Shown in pieces: positions 1-9,803 of a stretch of DNA of 35,919 bases. Source of the stretch: Rhodospirillaceae bacterium (lineage in GTDB: Bacteria; Pseudomonadota; Alphaproteobacteria; Thalassobaculales; Thalassobaculaceae); assembly GCA_018699735.1 (NCBI GenBank), contig JABIRP010000379.1, positions 1 through 35,919 on the forward strand, written 5' to 3'. Within the stretch, counting starts at the first letter, position 1. Every line of letters begins with the position of its first letter. Position numbers and translations under genes: made by a program. The notes under the pieces are model-generated. The model ran no database searches. It saw nothing but the letters and a program-made list of their open reading frames with translations, and was not told the DNA's origin.

Positions 1-264
1 ATCATCCTCTTGTGGACTTCCGCCCTTGCAGCAACCGTGATCGATGGCGCGGGGAATGTACCCTTCCTAAGAGCGGTCCATCCTCACGAACGGAGTGAGA
101 TGACACCAATTTTCATGACGTTTCGCTACGCCACATCGCTCCTAACGCCCGCGCTCTTCGCGATTGTGCTGGCATTCTTACCGCTCAATTTTGTTTTTGT
201 TGCCGGCGGTTGCGTCGCGGTCGGTATGGGATTGCTTTCCACTTACCTGCCGCGCCGACTTTAG
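1..264 (+). CDS. MFS transporter, C-terminal fragment (5' end outside window)
   Basis: Open frame from window start to the stop at 264. Hydrophobic helices (LLTPALFAIVLAFLPLNFVFVAGGCVAVGMGLLSTYLPRRL) resemble the last TM helices of an MFS permease. Confidence 0.6.
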   Translation: MILLWTSALAATVIDGAGNVPFLRAVHPHERSEMTPIFMTFRYATSLLTPALFAIVLAFLPLNFVFVAGGCVAVGMGLLSTYLPRRL

Positions 265-277
265 AAATCCATGGGTG

Positions 278-2422
278 CTAGCGGGTAACGATCATTGCAT
301 CGACCACACTCAGCCCGCAGCCAACCGGGTGCAGCAATACCGGGTTGAGATCGATCTCTTGGACTGTATCGGCATGATCCGCCGCGAAATGCGCGACATT
401 GACCAACACTGTCACGAGCGCGTCGATGTCCACGGCATCCCCACCTCGCCAACCGTTCAGCAAGGCCCGCCCCTTCAGTCCATCCACCAAACGATGCGCC
501 TCGGCCTTGGATATCGGCGCCGGGCCAGAACATGTATCGCCAAGCAATTCCACCAAGACGCCGCCCATGCCAACACTGACGATCGGCCCGAAGGTTTCAT
601 CTCGGTAGACCCCAACGATCATCTCCAGGCCCGGACGGGCCATCGGCTGCACGAGAACACCGTGCACATCCGCATCGGGCGCGTTGTCCGTTGCCCGCTG
701 CATTAGGGTCGCAAAACCAGTGCTCGCTGCGTCCTCGTCATCAACATCCAGCAAGACCAATCCCATGTCGCTCTTATGCGGAAGGTCTGGGGACTGCAGT
801 TTCAGGGCCACGGAGCCATCGACAGAATTTGCCGCCACCGTCGCAGCCAAGCCATCCATCACCAAACGACCCGTCAAAACCGGAATGCCATAGGCGGCCA
901 ACAGAGGCCCCGCCTGATACTCACAGAGAACCGTGGCCGGTCGAGTTAGCCCCGCCGCCACTTTATCGAATGCCGGGTGACGCTCATGGGTCAAGACCAC
1001 CGGTTCAGCCAAAAAATTCTCTCTTCGCTGCCGGTAATCCGCCATCGCCCGGATCGCTCGGGCGCAATTGCGCATGTTGGTCAGCATCGCAAAGCCCGCG
1101 TTGCCGGCGATCGCGATTGCATCCGGATGAGGGTCCGTATAGCTGCAGAACAAAGTCGGCTTTGTCGCTGCGGCGCCGACCTCCGCCAATCCCTCTTGGT
1201 CGCGGGTAAATCCAGCCAATAGCCGCGCCGACGTGATAGCGATAACCGCATCGACCTCATTTGAAGCCGCAACCCACTCCGTAAGACGAGAGTTTCCGAG
1301 CTTGCGAATAGCTTGAGCTGTTGCATCGACCGGGTTTTGCGATGTGCCATAAGCTGGCAGATGCTCATCAATGCGGGCGCGCGTTACTGCATCCAGCGGC
1401 GGCACGGTTAATCCAGCCAGGCTGGCCGTGTCGGCCATCCAGCCACCGGCGCCGCCGGAGCCGGTTGTAATTCCGACGCGCTTTCCGGCCGGTAGGCGAT
1501 GCAGGTTGAAGGAAAATCCGGCGGCGATATCGACCGCTTCCTCTAATTCTTCGGCCTCGATCAGACCATAACGGCCAAACATCGCGCGATAACCACCATA
1601 TTCACCTGCGAGCGCTGCAGTATGAGACATCGCGGCCCTGACCCCGGCCACAGACCGACCAATCTTCACGACGATTATCGGTTTTCCCAGCCGAAGTGCC
1701 TTTGCGGCGGTGGCGCGAAATTTCTCGGCGTTCTTGATGTTTTCCATGAACAGAATAAAGACGTCGGTGCGGCCTTCCTCGAGCATGTAATCCAAGAGAT
1801 CAACCATCTCAGCGCAGGCTTCGTTCCCCGTGCTCACGATGTAATTGAACGCAAGGCCCTTTGGTCTGCCACGATCGAAAAAGGCGAACCCAACCCCGCC
1901 GCTTTGCGCCAGCACCGCGATATGGCCGGTTTCCCTGCCGTCTGGGACAAGCGGCATGCCGCTTAAATCCATGGCGGGTGAAAACGTCGGGCAAAGTTGG
2001 TTCAGAGTGTTCGCAAAACCTTCCGCGTTCGGGCCGACCACCGCCATATCGTAGCGCGCCGCAATCTCGCGCAGATGTTGCTCGACGGCATCGCCGTCGC
2101 CGCCAACCTCTTCGGCAAAGCCCGAGGAAATGATTGTCGCTGCCTTTATCCCCGCCTTGCCGCAAGCCTCCAACGTCTCTGCCACAAATTTCGCCGGGAT
2201 CACGATCACCGCCAAATCAACCGGCCCGGGCAGTCGGTCAATCGAGGAATAAGCCTTTAGCCCGCAGACCTCAGTCTCTGAACGACTGACCGGATAGATC
2301 TTTCCCGCATAGTCATGCTTGGTCATGACCTTCATAAGAGCGCCACGCAGTATGTGCTCGTCATTGGACGCACCAATAACGGCCACCGCTTCAGGCCAAA
2401 GAAACGCCTTGAAGTCAGGCAT
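278..2422 (-). CDS. Acyl-CoA synthetase (NDP-forming) / acetate-CoA ligase family, fused CoA-binding and ATP-grasp domains
   Basis: 714 aa. N-terminal CoA-binding fold (VAVIGASNDEHILRGALMKVM), phospho-His region motif AMSHTAALAG, C-terminal ATP-grasp domain (VALKLQSPDLPHKSDMGLVLLDV). Confidence 0.9.
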   Translation of the reverse strand: MPDFKAFLWPEAVAVIGASNDEHILRGALMKVMTKHDYAGKIYPVSRSETEVCGLKAYSSIDRLPGPVDLAVIVIPAKFVAETLEACGKAGIKAATIISSGFAEEVGGDGDAVEQHLREIAARYDMAVVGPNAEGFANTLNQLCPTFSPAMDLSGMPLVPDGRETGHIAVLAQSGGVGFAFFDRGRPKGLAFNYIVSTGNEACAEMVDLLDYMLEEGRTDVFILFMENIKNAEKFRATAAKALRLGKPIIVVKIGRSVAGVRAAMSHTAALAGEYGGYRAMFGRYGLIEAEELEEAVDIAAGFSFNLHRLPAGKRVGITTGSGGAGGWMADTASLAGLTVPPLDAVTRARIDEHLPAYGTSQNPVDATAQAIRKLGNSRLTEWVAASNEVDAVIAITSARLLAGFTRDQEGLAEVGAAATKPTLFCSYTDPHPDAIAIAGNAGFAMLTNMRNCARAIRAMADYRQRRENFLAEPVVLTHERHPAFDKVAAGLTRPATVLCEYQAGPLLAAYGIPVLTGRLVMDGLAATVAANSVDGSVALKLQSPDLPHKSDMGLVLLDVDDEDAASTGFATLMQRATDNAPDADVHGVLVQPMARPGLEMIVGVYRDETFGPIVSVGMGGVLVELLGDTCSGPAPISKAEAHRLVDGLKGRALLNGWRGGDAVDIDALVTVLVNVAHFAADHADTVQEIDLNPVLLHPVGCGLSVVDAMIVTR

Positions 2423-2448
2423 AGGGCGCCATCATCTCAGGCCCACCG

Positions 2449-3603
2449 TCATCGTAAGCCAAGACCGCGTGCGATAATGCCGCGCAGTACTTCGGTCGTG
2501 CCGCCCTGGATCGTCAATTTCGGTGCAATTCGGATCGCGTGCTCAAGAGTTTTCTGAAATTCCGCCCGTCCGACCCTGTCAAACGGCAAACCGGCGGCCA
2601 GATCGCGCGCCAAGGCCGGCAGTTTCTGCTCCCAAATCGTTCCAAGGTCTTTGACCAAAGACGCCTCCAACACCGGCTCCTTACCGGCCGACAGCATGCC
2701 GGCGACCGAGATCGACATGCGCCGCATGGTGAACATCTGCGCCATCAGACGGCCCAACCCTTCGGCCGCGCGGCTGTCAGGCTCAGGCCCGATCAATTCG
2801 ATCAAGGCTATCAGCACTTGTATGGTTTCCAGAAAGCGCTCTGGGCCACTCCGCTCATACGCCAATTCGGCGGTGGCCTGTTTCCAGGCTCCGTCTATCT
2901 CGCCCAAAACATGATCGTCGGGGATCAGGGTATTATCGAAGATCACCTCGTTGAAATCGTGACTTCCATCCGGGAAATAAACCGGCCGGGTCGAGATGCC
3001 GTCGGCCTTCATGTCGACCAGGAACTGGGTCAAACCGTGCCGCCGGTTGTCCGATGTCGGCGGAGAGGTGCGGAACAAACCGATCATGTAGTCGGCCTGA
3101 TGCGCCGTCGAGGTCCAAAGCTTTTGTCCGTTGATGCGCCAACCCTCGTTCGTGCGCTCGGCCTTGGTGCTGGCAGCAAACAGGTCGGAGCCTGAGTTCG
3201 GCTCGCTCATCCCGATGGAAAACGTGCACTCACCGGCGATGATGCGAGGAATGATCTTTCGTTTTATCTCTTCGGGCGCGTATTTCAGGATAACCGGGCC
3301 CGATTGCCGATCGGCGGTGAAATGCACGCGGGTCGGGGCTCCGGCGATCAAAAATTCCTCGTTCACGACATAGCGCTCAAGGAAGCTTCGCTCCTGACCG
3401 CCGTATTCCTTCGGCCAGGTCATTCCAATCCAGCCCTTTTGCGCCACCTTGCGACTGAACGCGAGATTAAACGCTCGCCCGGGCTGGCCCAACTCGAAGG
3501 TGCCGGCGGCAACTTCCTCGGCGATGAAGGCGCGAACCTCCACGCGTAAGGCCTCGGCTTCTTCTGGCAGGCGGACCGGGTCGAATTGAATTGCACTACT
3601 CAT
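2449..3603 (-). CDS. Acyl-CoA dehydrogenase family protein (larger subunit-like)
   Basis: ORF opens at 3693 but the likely start is the ATG at 3603 (MSSAIQFDPVRLPEE). Motifs CTFSIGMSEPNSGSDL, LWTSTAHQADYMIGLFRT, QGGTTEVLRGIIARGLGL. Confidence 0.9.
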   Translation of the reverse strand: MSSAIQFDPVRLPEEAEALRVEVRAFIAEEVAAGTFELGQPGRAFNLAFSRKVAQKGWIGMTWPKEYGGQERSFLERYVVNEEFLIAGAPTRVHFTADRQSGPVILKYAPEEIKRKIIPRIIAGECTFSIGMSEPNSGSDLFAASTKAERTNEGWRINGQKLWTSTAHQADYMIGLFRTSPPTSDNRRHGLTQFLVDMKADGISTRPVYFPDGSHDFNEVIFDNTLIPDDHVLGEIDGAWKQATAELAYERSGPERFLETIQVLIALIELIGPEPDSRAAEGLGRLMAQMFTMRRMSISVAGMLSAGKEPVLEASLVKDLGTIWEQKLPALARDLAAGLPFDRVGRAEFQKTLEHAIRIAPKLTIQGGTTEVLRGIIARGLGLR

Positions 3604-3617
3604 CGCTCGCCCCCTCC

Positions 3618-4682
3618 TTAAGCCGCCGTCACAGTGGGCCACATGCCGAGCCCGCCCTTGCTTGCATAGACCCGCCCCAGGCGTTCGGCCCACTCCACTT
3701 CACCGCCGAAATCATCGCGCCAAGCCCAAAGGCGCTGGGCAAATCGGTGCAGGGGGTGCTCCATTGTGTAGCCGATCGCACCGTGCACCTGGTGGGCAAT
3801 CGCCGCCCCCTCACCCGCTGCCTCGCCTACCCGGATTTTCGCCGAGGCGGCTTCGATCAAAACCGCCTCGTCCAACTCCGAGCCTTGCTCCAAGGCGTAG
3901 GCGGCTGACGTTGCGATGGCGACCGCGGCAGCGACCTCGCCGGCCATGCGGGCCAGATTGTGTTGAACGGCTTGATATTTCGATATCGGCCGGCCGAATG
4001 CCACCCTCTCTTGCGCATACTGCACGGACATATCCAACAGAGCTTCCAACGCGCCTGCCATCTGCATCGCCCGGGCAACCGCGCCAAACTGCATCAGGCT
4101 GTCCTGGGTCAAACCATCAACCTTGGCGGCGGCAAGCGGTTCGGTCGCCTCGCAAATTACAGTGCCCAGATCGTCGCCGGCGATCGAGTGACCGGCATCA
4201 ACCGCAACCTCATCAGCCGACAGCAGGGCTACGTGACAGCCAGCATCGCCATTCTGCGCGAGAACCGCGAAATGAGAAACTTCACCGGCGAATGGAACAG
4301 CATCGCAGCGCCCGGTTATTCGACCCCGATCATCAATCGACAGGCGTGAATGGCGCTGCGTTGGCGCGACCGCGATCATTCCATCCGGTGCCGATATTCC
4401 ACCTCGCCCCAACAGCCAACCGGCCAAGACGGTTTCCGCCAACGGGAGTGCCACGGCATGACGACCGGCGATCCGCAAGATGTCGAAGGCGACAGCCAGT
4501 GGGATGCCCACACCGCCCAACGCCTCGGGCACCATTGCCCGGCTTAGCCCGGCTTCCTCGATCGCCGACCACAAAGGGGGACGCCAGCCGCCATCACCGG
4601 AGTTGATGACGCTCTGGGGATCCCCCAGGTCGTGAAAAATTCGCTCGCTGGTGTCAGCGATCAGATCGCTCAACTCACTCAT
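3618..4682 (-). CDS. Acyl-CoA dehydrogenase family protein (second, shorter paralogue)
   Basis: 354 aa. QYAQERVAFGRPISKYQAVQHNLARMA and HQVHGAIGYTMEHPLHRFAQRLWAWRDDFG are ACAD C-terminal helical-domain motifs. Confidence 0.87.
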   Translation of the reverse strand: MSELSDLIADTSERIFHDLGDPQSVINSGDGGWRPPLWSAIEEAGLSRAMVPEALGGVGIPLAVAFDILRIAGRHAVALPLAETVLAGWLLGRGGISAPDGMIAVAPTQRHSRLSIDDRGRITGRCDAVPFAGEVSHFAVLAQNGDAGCHVALLSADEVAVDAGHSIAGDDLGTVICEATEPLAAAKVDGLTQDSLMQFGAVARAMQMAGALEALLDMSVQYAQERVAFGRPISKYQAVQHNLARMAGEVAAAVAIATSAAYALEQGSELDEAVLIEAASAKIRVGEAAGEGAAIAHQVHGAIGYTMEHPLHRFAQRLWAWRDDFGGEVEWAERLGRVYASKGGLGMWPTVTAA

Positions 4683-4740
4683 GGACGCTCGCTCCTCTCG
4701 GCTCAGTGTCCGTAGCTAGTCTTAACGCCCCTGGCTCGCC

Positions 4741-5529
4741 TCAATGTCCTTGGAAGTTCGGGATGCGCCGCTCAGCCATAGCCTTGACGCCTTCCTTGAA
4801 ATCCTCAGTGGCGCGCAACCGGTCTTGCACTTCCAATTCATGATCGGTTGCCGCTTTGACCCGATCCGCCAGCCCCTGGCGCAAGGTTGCGCGGGTTTCC
4901 ACGACACCGAGTGGAGAGCACTGGGATATCTCCGTTGCCAGATCCATCGCCGCCTCACGCAGTTTTTCTAGCGGCACCAAGACGTCCGCCAAGCCCATCG
5001 CGTAGGCCTCCTCACCCTTGATACGGCGTGAGGTGTAAAACATCATTGCCGCCTTGGACGTACCGATCAATTCCGGCAAGGTCGTCGTCAATCCAAATCC
5101 GGGATGAAACCCGAGCCGGGTAAAGTTGGCGGAAAATCGAGCCTCCGGGCAGGCAATCCGGAAATCCGGCATCAGCGCCAAGCCGAGGCCACCACCAATC
5201 GCTGCCCCCTGAATTACCCCTATCACCGGTTTCGGAGTTCGAAACAATCGGACCGCTTCCTGATAGAGATGGCCGGATTGGCGTTTCTCATCGGCCCGCG
5301 TGCCCGTGTCTTTGTCGCCAAAATTGGCTCCAGCACAGAACGACTTGCCGTGTGCGCACAGAACAATGGCGCGGCAGTCATCGTCGGCACCCAGATCCTC
5401 AAAAGCCTGGGCGAGCGCGCCGATGAGCGCGAAATCGAAATAATTGTGCGGTGGCCGTTGGATTTCCACGATTGCCACGTGGTCATCGACACTTACGTCA
5501 AGATCAAGATAGCTACCATAACCAGACAT
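4741..5529 (-). CDS. Enoyl-CoA hydratase/isomerase family protein
   Basis: 262 aa crotonase fold: AIVLCAHGKSFCAGANFG, KPVIGVIQGAAIGGGLGLALMPDFRIA, ARFSANFTRLGFHPGFG. Confidence 0.92.
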   Translation of the reverse strand: MSGYGSYLDLDVSVDDHVAIVEIQRPPHNYFDFALIGALAQAFEDLGADDDCRAIVLCAHGKSFCAGANFGDKDTGTRADEKRQSGHLYQEAVRLFRTPKPVIGVIQGAAIGGGLGLALMPDFRIACPEARFSANFTRLGFHPGFGLTTTLPELIGTSKAAMMFYTSRRIKGEEAYAMGLADVLVPLEKLREAAMDLATEISQCSPLGVVETRATLRQGLADRVKAATDHELEVQDRLRATEDFKEGVKAMAERRIPNFQGH

Positions 5530-5854
5530 AGGTTCGCTTTCTCGCTAGTTGAGGACTGTTTACTAACTGATCCGCCAAAAGTTCTGGAATATCGACAACT
5601 GCCGAATAGTCGGTTTCATACCTCCCCAATTTATCGGTATTAGGGAATTTTGCCACTATTCAATCGGGTCCTTCGCTCCCCATCCTAGCGTCAACTTTGG
5701 AGCCGAGGTTGTTCGCGGCCTCAACCGATCGTCCAATTACACGCAGGATGGGATTGTGAGGTGAAATCACCGCTATAAGGTCACGATAATTCTCTGTAAT
5801 TACCCTCTGCAGAGTGAAATACTTTCAGACGTAGAACGACAAACGCAGCGCAGC

Positions 5855-6913
5855 GTGGAACTCCAACGAGGCTGGGCCATGCGACAGTTGAATTTTCTTG
5901 AGAGGCTACAGCGACTTTTCCTGGTCAGTGTGTTTTCACTGACGGCGAGTATCGGTTTTGGTTTCGTCCTCGGAGGTGAAATTTCTTGGTCGGCGGCGCT
6001 CATATCGGTCGGCACTGGTGCGGTGATTGGCATTCCGCTTTTCAGCTTCGAGATATTTTTCGTCAACAGCCCGCTCGGCGAACGCTTTCGACGACAACCC
6101 TTCTTGTTTTTCGTGTTGGTACGAGCAGTGGTTTGGGGCGGATGGATCTGGGTCGGGGTTTGGTTTTCCGCAGCCTGGATATGGCAACTGCCCCCCACCG
6201 ACTTGCTCATCAGTTCGAATACGTGGTGGACGATCGCTTTCTCGATCACGCTCGGAAGCCTGATAGTTATGATGTTGGCGCTCAATCGACTGCTCGGCCA
6301 AGGCGTGTTGGTGAACATTTTACTCGGCCGCTACCACCAACCCCGCGAGGAGTATCGGGCTTTTCTATTCCTCGACCTGATCGGGTCGACAGCTATGGTG
6401 GAGCGTATTGGCGCCGCTGCATTCCTTGGTGTCATGAACAGGTTCGCCTATGAAGTCGATCATGCGCTCGAAGGACGAGGCGGACGAATTCACAGCTATG
6501 TCGGCGACCAAGTAATCGTGACCTGGCCAATCGAAAACTCAGACGATCTGGCACCGGCCGTGGCGACCGTCTTCTCTCTGCGAAGACGCATCGCCCACCA
6601 TGCCGACACCTATGGGCGGGAATTTGGCGAAGTGCCACAGTTCCGTGCCGCACTGCACGTAGGTCCGGTAGCAGTCGGTGAAATTGGTGACGAAAAGCGC
6701 GAAATCGTGCTGCTCGGCGAGACGGTAAACTTGACCGCCCGATTGGAGCAAGTCGCGCGAGAACTCGAGCTTGAGTTCATCGTCTCCGACACCGCATTGC
6801 AGTACATCACACCAAGACCCGGATGGCGGGTCGAGCAAATGGGCCAATTCAAGCCCCGGGGCAGTGGCCAAAAAATGGAAGTTCACACGATCTTTCTGGA
6901 AGACGAAGACTGA
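5855..6913 (+). CDS. Membrane-anchored class III adenylate/guanylate cyclase
   Basis: 352 aa from a GTG (ATG alternative at 5879). About four N-terminal TM helices, then a cyclase homology domain: AFLFLDLIGSTAMVERIG, IHSYVGDQVIVTW, FRAALHVGPVAVGEIG, EIVLLGETVNLTARLEQVA. Confidence 0.9.
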   Translation: MELQRGWAMRQLNFLERLQRLFLVSVFSLTASIGFGFVLGGEISWSAALISVGTGAVIGIPLFSFEIFFVNSPLGERFRRQPFLFFVLVRAVVWGGWIWVGVWFSAAWIWQLPPTDLLISSNTWWTIAFSITLGSLIVMMLALNRLLGQGVLVNILLGRYHQPREEYRAFLFLDLIGSTAMVERIGAAAFLGVMNRFAYEVDHALEGRGGRIHSYVGDQVIVTWPIENSDDLAPAVATVFSLRRRIAHHADTYGREFGEVPQFRAALHVGPVAVGEIGDEKREIVLLGETVNLTARLEQVARELELEFIVSDTALQYITPRPGWRVEQMGQFKPRGSGQKMEVHTIFLEDED

Positions 6914-7006
6914 TCGCGCTCCCCAGTTTGCGCTCCTTGACCTGGCTCAATGCGTCTTTCCATGAAGCGCCTAAAATCGCATGCCTAAGGACATCGGAGG
7001 ATCGCC

Positions 7007-8119
7007 ATGGTGGGATTGCTGGGAATTGAAGATGAGCTTGGCCCCAAGCGGGTAATCCACGTCTACGAGCCTAGCCTAAGTCTCAACGGCATCTTGGTTG
7101 TCGACAACGTCGCTGCCGGACCGTCGATCGGCGGGTTGCGCATGGCGACGGATGTTACTCTGAGCGAGTGTTTTCGGCTCGCCCGCGCCATGACGTTAAA
7201 GAACGCAGCGGCGGGGCTGCCGCATGGCGGCGGTAAATCGGTCTTGCGCGCCGACCCAACCTTACCGAGAGCCGAGAAGGAGGCTTTGATCAGGGCATTT
7301 GCCGGCGCTCTACGCGATGTCGAGGATTATATATTCGGCCCCGACATGGGGACGGACGAACAATGCATGGCCTGGGTCAAGGACGAGATCGGGCGCTCGG
7401 TCGGATTGCCCCGGGAAGTCGGCGGCATTCCACTGGACGAGCTTGGAGCGACCGGACTGGGCGTCGCTCGCGCAGTGGAAGCGGCCCTGCCATATGTCGA
7501 TTTTGAGCTTGCCGGCGCCCGGGTCGCCATTCAAGGCTTCGGCGCCGTCGGTATGCACGCGGCCCGGTTCCTGTCCGAAAAGGGTGCTCTGTTGGTCGCC
7601 GCCTCCGATTCAAGCGGCGCCACCCGAGACGACGCGGGCTTGGACGTCACGGCGTTGATCGAAGCCAAACGCAATGGCCAACCGGTAAGAGACTTCGCGG
7701 ATGGGCGCGCAATGGAGCGCGACGCGATCATCGCTGTCCCGTGCGATATTTGGGTTCCGGCGGCACGACCAGACGTCATCGATCTCAGCAATGTCGATCA
7801 GCTCGACACGAAGCTGATTGTTCAGGGTGCGAATATTCCAATCACCTTGGAGGCCGAGGCCCATCTGCACAGGAAAGGCATCCTGTCACTGCCGGACTTC
7901 ATCGCCAATGCTGGGGGCGTCATCTGCGCCGCGGCCGAGTATGCTGGTGCGACGCAACAGGCGGCGTTCGATGCCATCGAAGAGAAGATCATCCAAAACA
8001 CCGAGGCAATGATGGACCGCGTTCGCGCCGATCAGACCTTGCCTCGCCAGGCCGCAACAGAGATGGCAGATATCCGCATTCGTCGGGCAATGGACACGAG
8101 GCGCTGGTCAATCTTCTGA
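7007..8119 (+). CDS. Glu/Leu/Phe/Val dehydrogenase family protein
   Basis: 370 aa. GPSIGGLRMATDVTLSECFRLARAMTLKNAAAGLPHGGGKSVL and Rossmann motif VAIQGFGAVGMHAARFL. GGAGG ribosome-binding site just upstream. Confidence 0.93.
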   Translation: MVGLLGIEDELGPKRVIHVYEPSLSLNGILVVDNVAAGPSIGGLRMATDVTLSECFRLARAMTLKNAAAGLPHGGGKSVLRADPTLPRAEKEALIRAFAGALRDVEDYIFGPDMGTDEQCMAWVKDEIGRSVGLPREVGGIPLDELGATGLGVARAVEAALPYVDFELAGARVAIQGFGAVGMHAARFLSEKGALLVAASDSSGATRDDAGLDVTALIEAKRNGQPVRDFADGRAMERDAIIAVPCDIWVPAARPDVIDLSNVDQLDTKLIVQGANIPITLEAEAHLHRKGILSLPDFIANAGGVICAAAEYAGATQQAAFDAIEEKIIQNTEAMMDRVRADQTLPRQAATEMADIRIRRAMDTRRWSIF

Positions 8120-8151
8120 ATTTTGCGCCAAGATGAGGCGGCAAGTTCCGC

Positions 8152-9390
8152 TTGCTAGAGCTTAGGATTGACCGGATGGATCAAGGCACAACGGCCCTGC
8201 CACTCTTAGACCTGATGATCGGAGTGGTCATCATTTTGGCCATCCTGTTCAAATCGGCATTCGAGCGCTTGGGCCTCCCGGCATTGGCCGGTTTTATTGC
8301 GCTGGGCGTGTTGTTACGAGTTGCCGACGATACATTCGGTCTAATTTCCGAAGACGGCATGGTCGTGCTGGAGTTTCTCGGGCGCATCGGCGTCTTCGCC
8401 ATTCTGTTCCGTGTCGGACTTGAGAGTAATCTGTCCGGGCTGTTGAGCAAGTTGCCGCGCGCGGCGCCGATCTGGGTATCGAATATCGCGCTGAGCGGCC
8501 TCCCGGCATACTGGGTTTCTTACCAATGGATCGGCCTGCCGCTGATACCCAGTCTCTTCGTGGCGATCGCTCTCACGGCGACAAGCATTGCGGTTACAGC
8601 CGAAATCTGGAGCGAGGCCGGCGCGATTTCCTCGGCCAATGGCGAGTTGATGATGGATGTCGCGGAACTGGACGACATCAGTGCTGTCGCCCTGCTCGCA
8701 TTCCTGCTGGCCTTGGTCCCAGTGCTGACGGGACAGTCCGATGGGACGATTTCGAAAGCCTTGTTTGACGCCGGAACAACCTTCCTGATCAAGACGTTCG
8801 CTTTCGGCGCCTTCTGCCTCTTGCTGGCACGATACGGCGAGCGACATATTTCCCGCTTCATCAAGTCGACGAAACCGCCTTATGGAATTCTGTTCGTTGC
8901 CGGCATCGGCATCGTCGTCGCGGCCCTCGCGGCCCAACTCGGGCTTTCACTTGCAGTCGGGGCGCTGTTCGCCGGCCTGATCTTCTGTCGTGACCCCGAG
9001 GTCGTCAGCATGGAGGCCTCGTTCGAGCCGGTGCACGACTTTTTCATGCCGTTTTTCTTCGTGGTCGTCGGCTTAAGCGTCGATCCGATGTCCCTCACCT
9101 CCGCAACACTGCTCGGGGGAATTCTGCTGATCGTCGCCGTTCTTGGAAAGATCATCGGGGCCGGCGTGCCCGCATATTTCGCGGCTGGATGGTCGGGAGC
9201 CGTTCTAATTGGTATCAGCATGGTGCCCCGGGCCGAGATTGCTCTTGTCGTCGCACGCCAAGGCAAAGAACTGGGCGAATGGGCTCTGCCGCCAGAGGTT
9301 TATTCGGCGCTGGTATTGATCGTCGCTGTGACGTGTACCGTATCGCCCGCGGTGCTTCGTGGGCTGTTGCGGCAGTGGCCGCAGAAGTAG
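8152..9390 (+). CDS. Cation:proton antiporter (CPA2/Kef-like), membrane domain only
   Basis: About 12 hydrophobic helices; ALTATSIAVTAEIWSEAGAISSANGELMMDVAELDDISAVALLAFLLA carries the CPA-type acidic pair. Start is TTG at 8152 or ATG at 8176. No C-terminal RCK domain. Confidence 0.85.
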   Translation: MLELRIDRMDQGTTALPLLDLMIGVVIILAILFKSAFERLGLPALAGFIALGVLLRVADDTFGLISEDGMVVLEFLGRIGVFAILFRVGLESNLSGLLSKLPRAAPIWVSNIALSGLPAYWVSYQWIGLPLIPSLFVAIALTATSIAVTAEIWSEAGAISSANGELMMDVAELDDISAVALLAFLLALVPVLTGQSDGTISKALFDAGTTFLIKTFAFGAFCLLLARYGERHISRFIKSTKPPYGILFVAGIGIVVAALAAQLGLSLAVGALFAGLIFCRDPEVVSMEASFEPVHDFFMPFFFVVVGLSVDPMSLTSATLLGGILLIVAVLGKIIGAGVPAYFAAGWSGAVLIGISMVPRAEIALVVARQGKELGEWALPPEVYSALVLIVAVTCTVSPAVLRGLLRQWPQK

Positions 9391-9395
9391 ACCTG

Positions 9396-9803
9396 TTATG
9401 CGTTAGGCGACCAGAGGTTCCCCAGCGCCTTCAGAACGTCGTATCGGCTTATCTGCCCGACCAGCCGGCCACCCTCAACCACCGGGAAACGACGGTAGCG
9501 GCTCTTGAGAAAAATATCGGCGACCTCAACGATGTCAGTTCTGGCCTCGATGGTCTCTACATCCGAGCTCATGAACTCCGCAACCTTGCCGCCCGGTTCC
9601 TGGTGGTAGCTCGCCTCGAACGCAATCGCCAAACAGTCCTTGATTGAAAGCATACCGACGATCTCGCCGGCATCATCCAGCACCGGCCCGCCTGACACTT
9701 CCGCCCCGAGGAGCGCCTTGATCGCATCATGGATGCCCATGTCGGGCGTGAAGGTAACCAGATCGCGGGTCATGTAGTCTTGGGTGGTGGCGTTCGCTTT
9801 CAC
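9396..9803 (-). CDS. Stand-alone tandem CBS-domain protein
   Basis: 135 aa with two CBS motifs: YMTRDLVTFTPDMGIHDAIKALL...GGPVLDDAGEIVGMLSIKD and FMSSDVETIEARTDIVEVADIFLKSRYRRFPVVEGGRLVGQISRYDVLKAL. GTG start overlaps the nqrM stop (GTGA). Confidence 0.92.
   Translation of the reverse strand: MKANATTQDYMTRDLVTFTPDMGIHDAIKALLGAEVSGGPVLDDAGEIVGMLSIKDCLAIAFEASYHQEPGGKVAEFMSSDVETIEARTDIVEVADIFLKSRYRRFPVVEGGRLVGQISRYDVLKALGNLWSPNA

Noticed and set aside
3662-4606. 314-codon plus-strand ORF antisense to the second acyl-CoA dehydrogenase
   Set aside because: Pro/Arg-rich translation typical of a shadow frame; the minus-strand ACAD is well supported.
9368-9383. tgcggc-agtg-gccgca hairpin at the end of the antiporter gene as a terminator
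   Set aside because: It lies within coding sequence and no T run follows on either strand.
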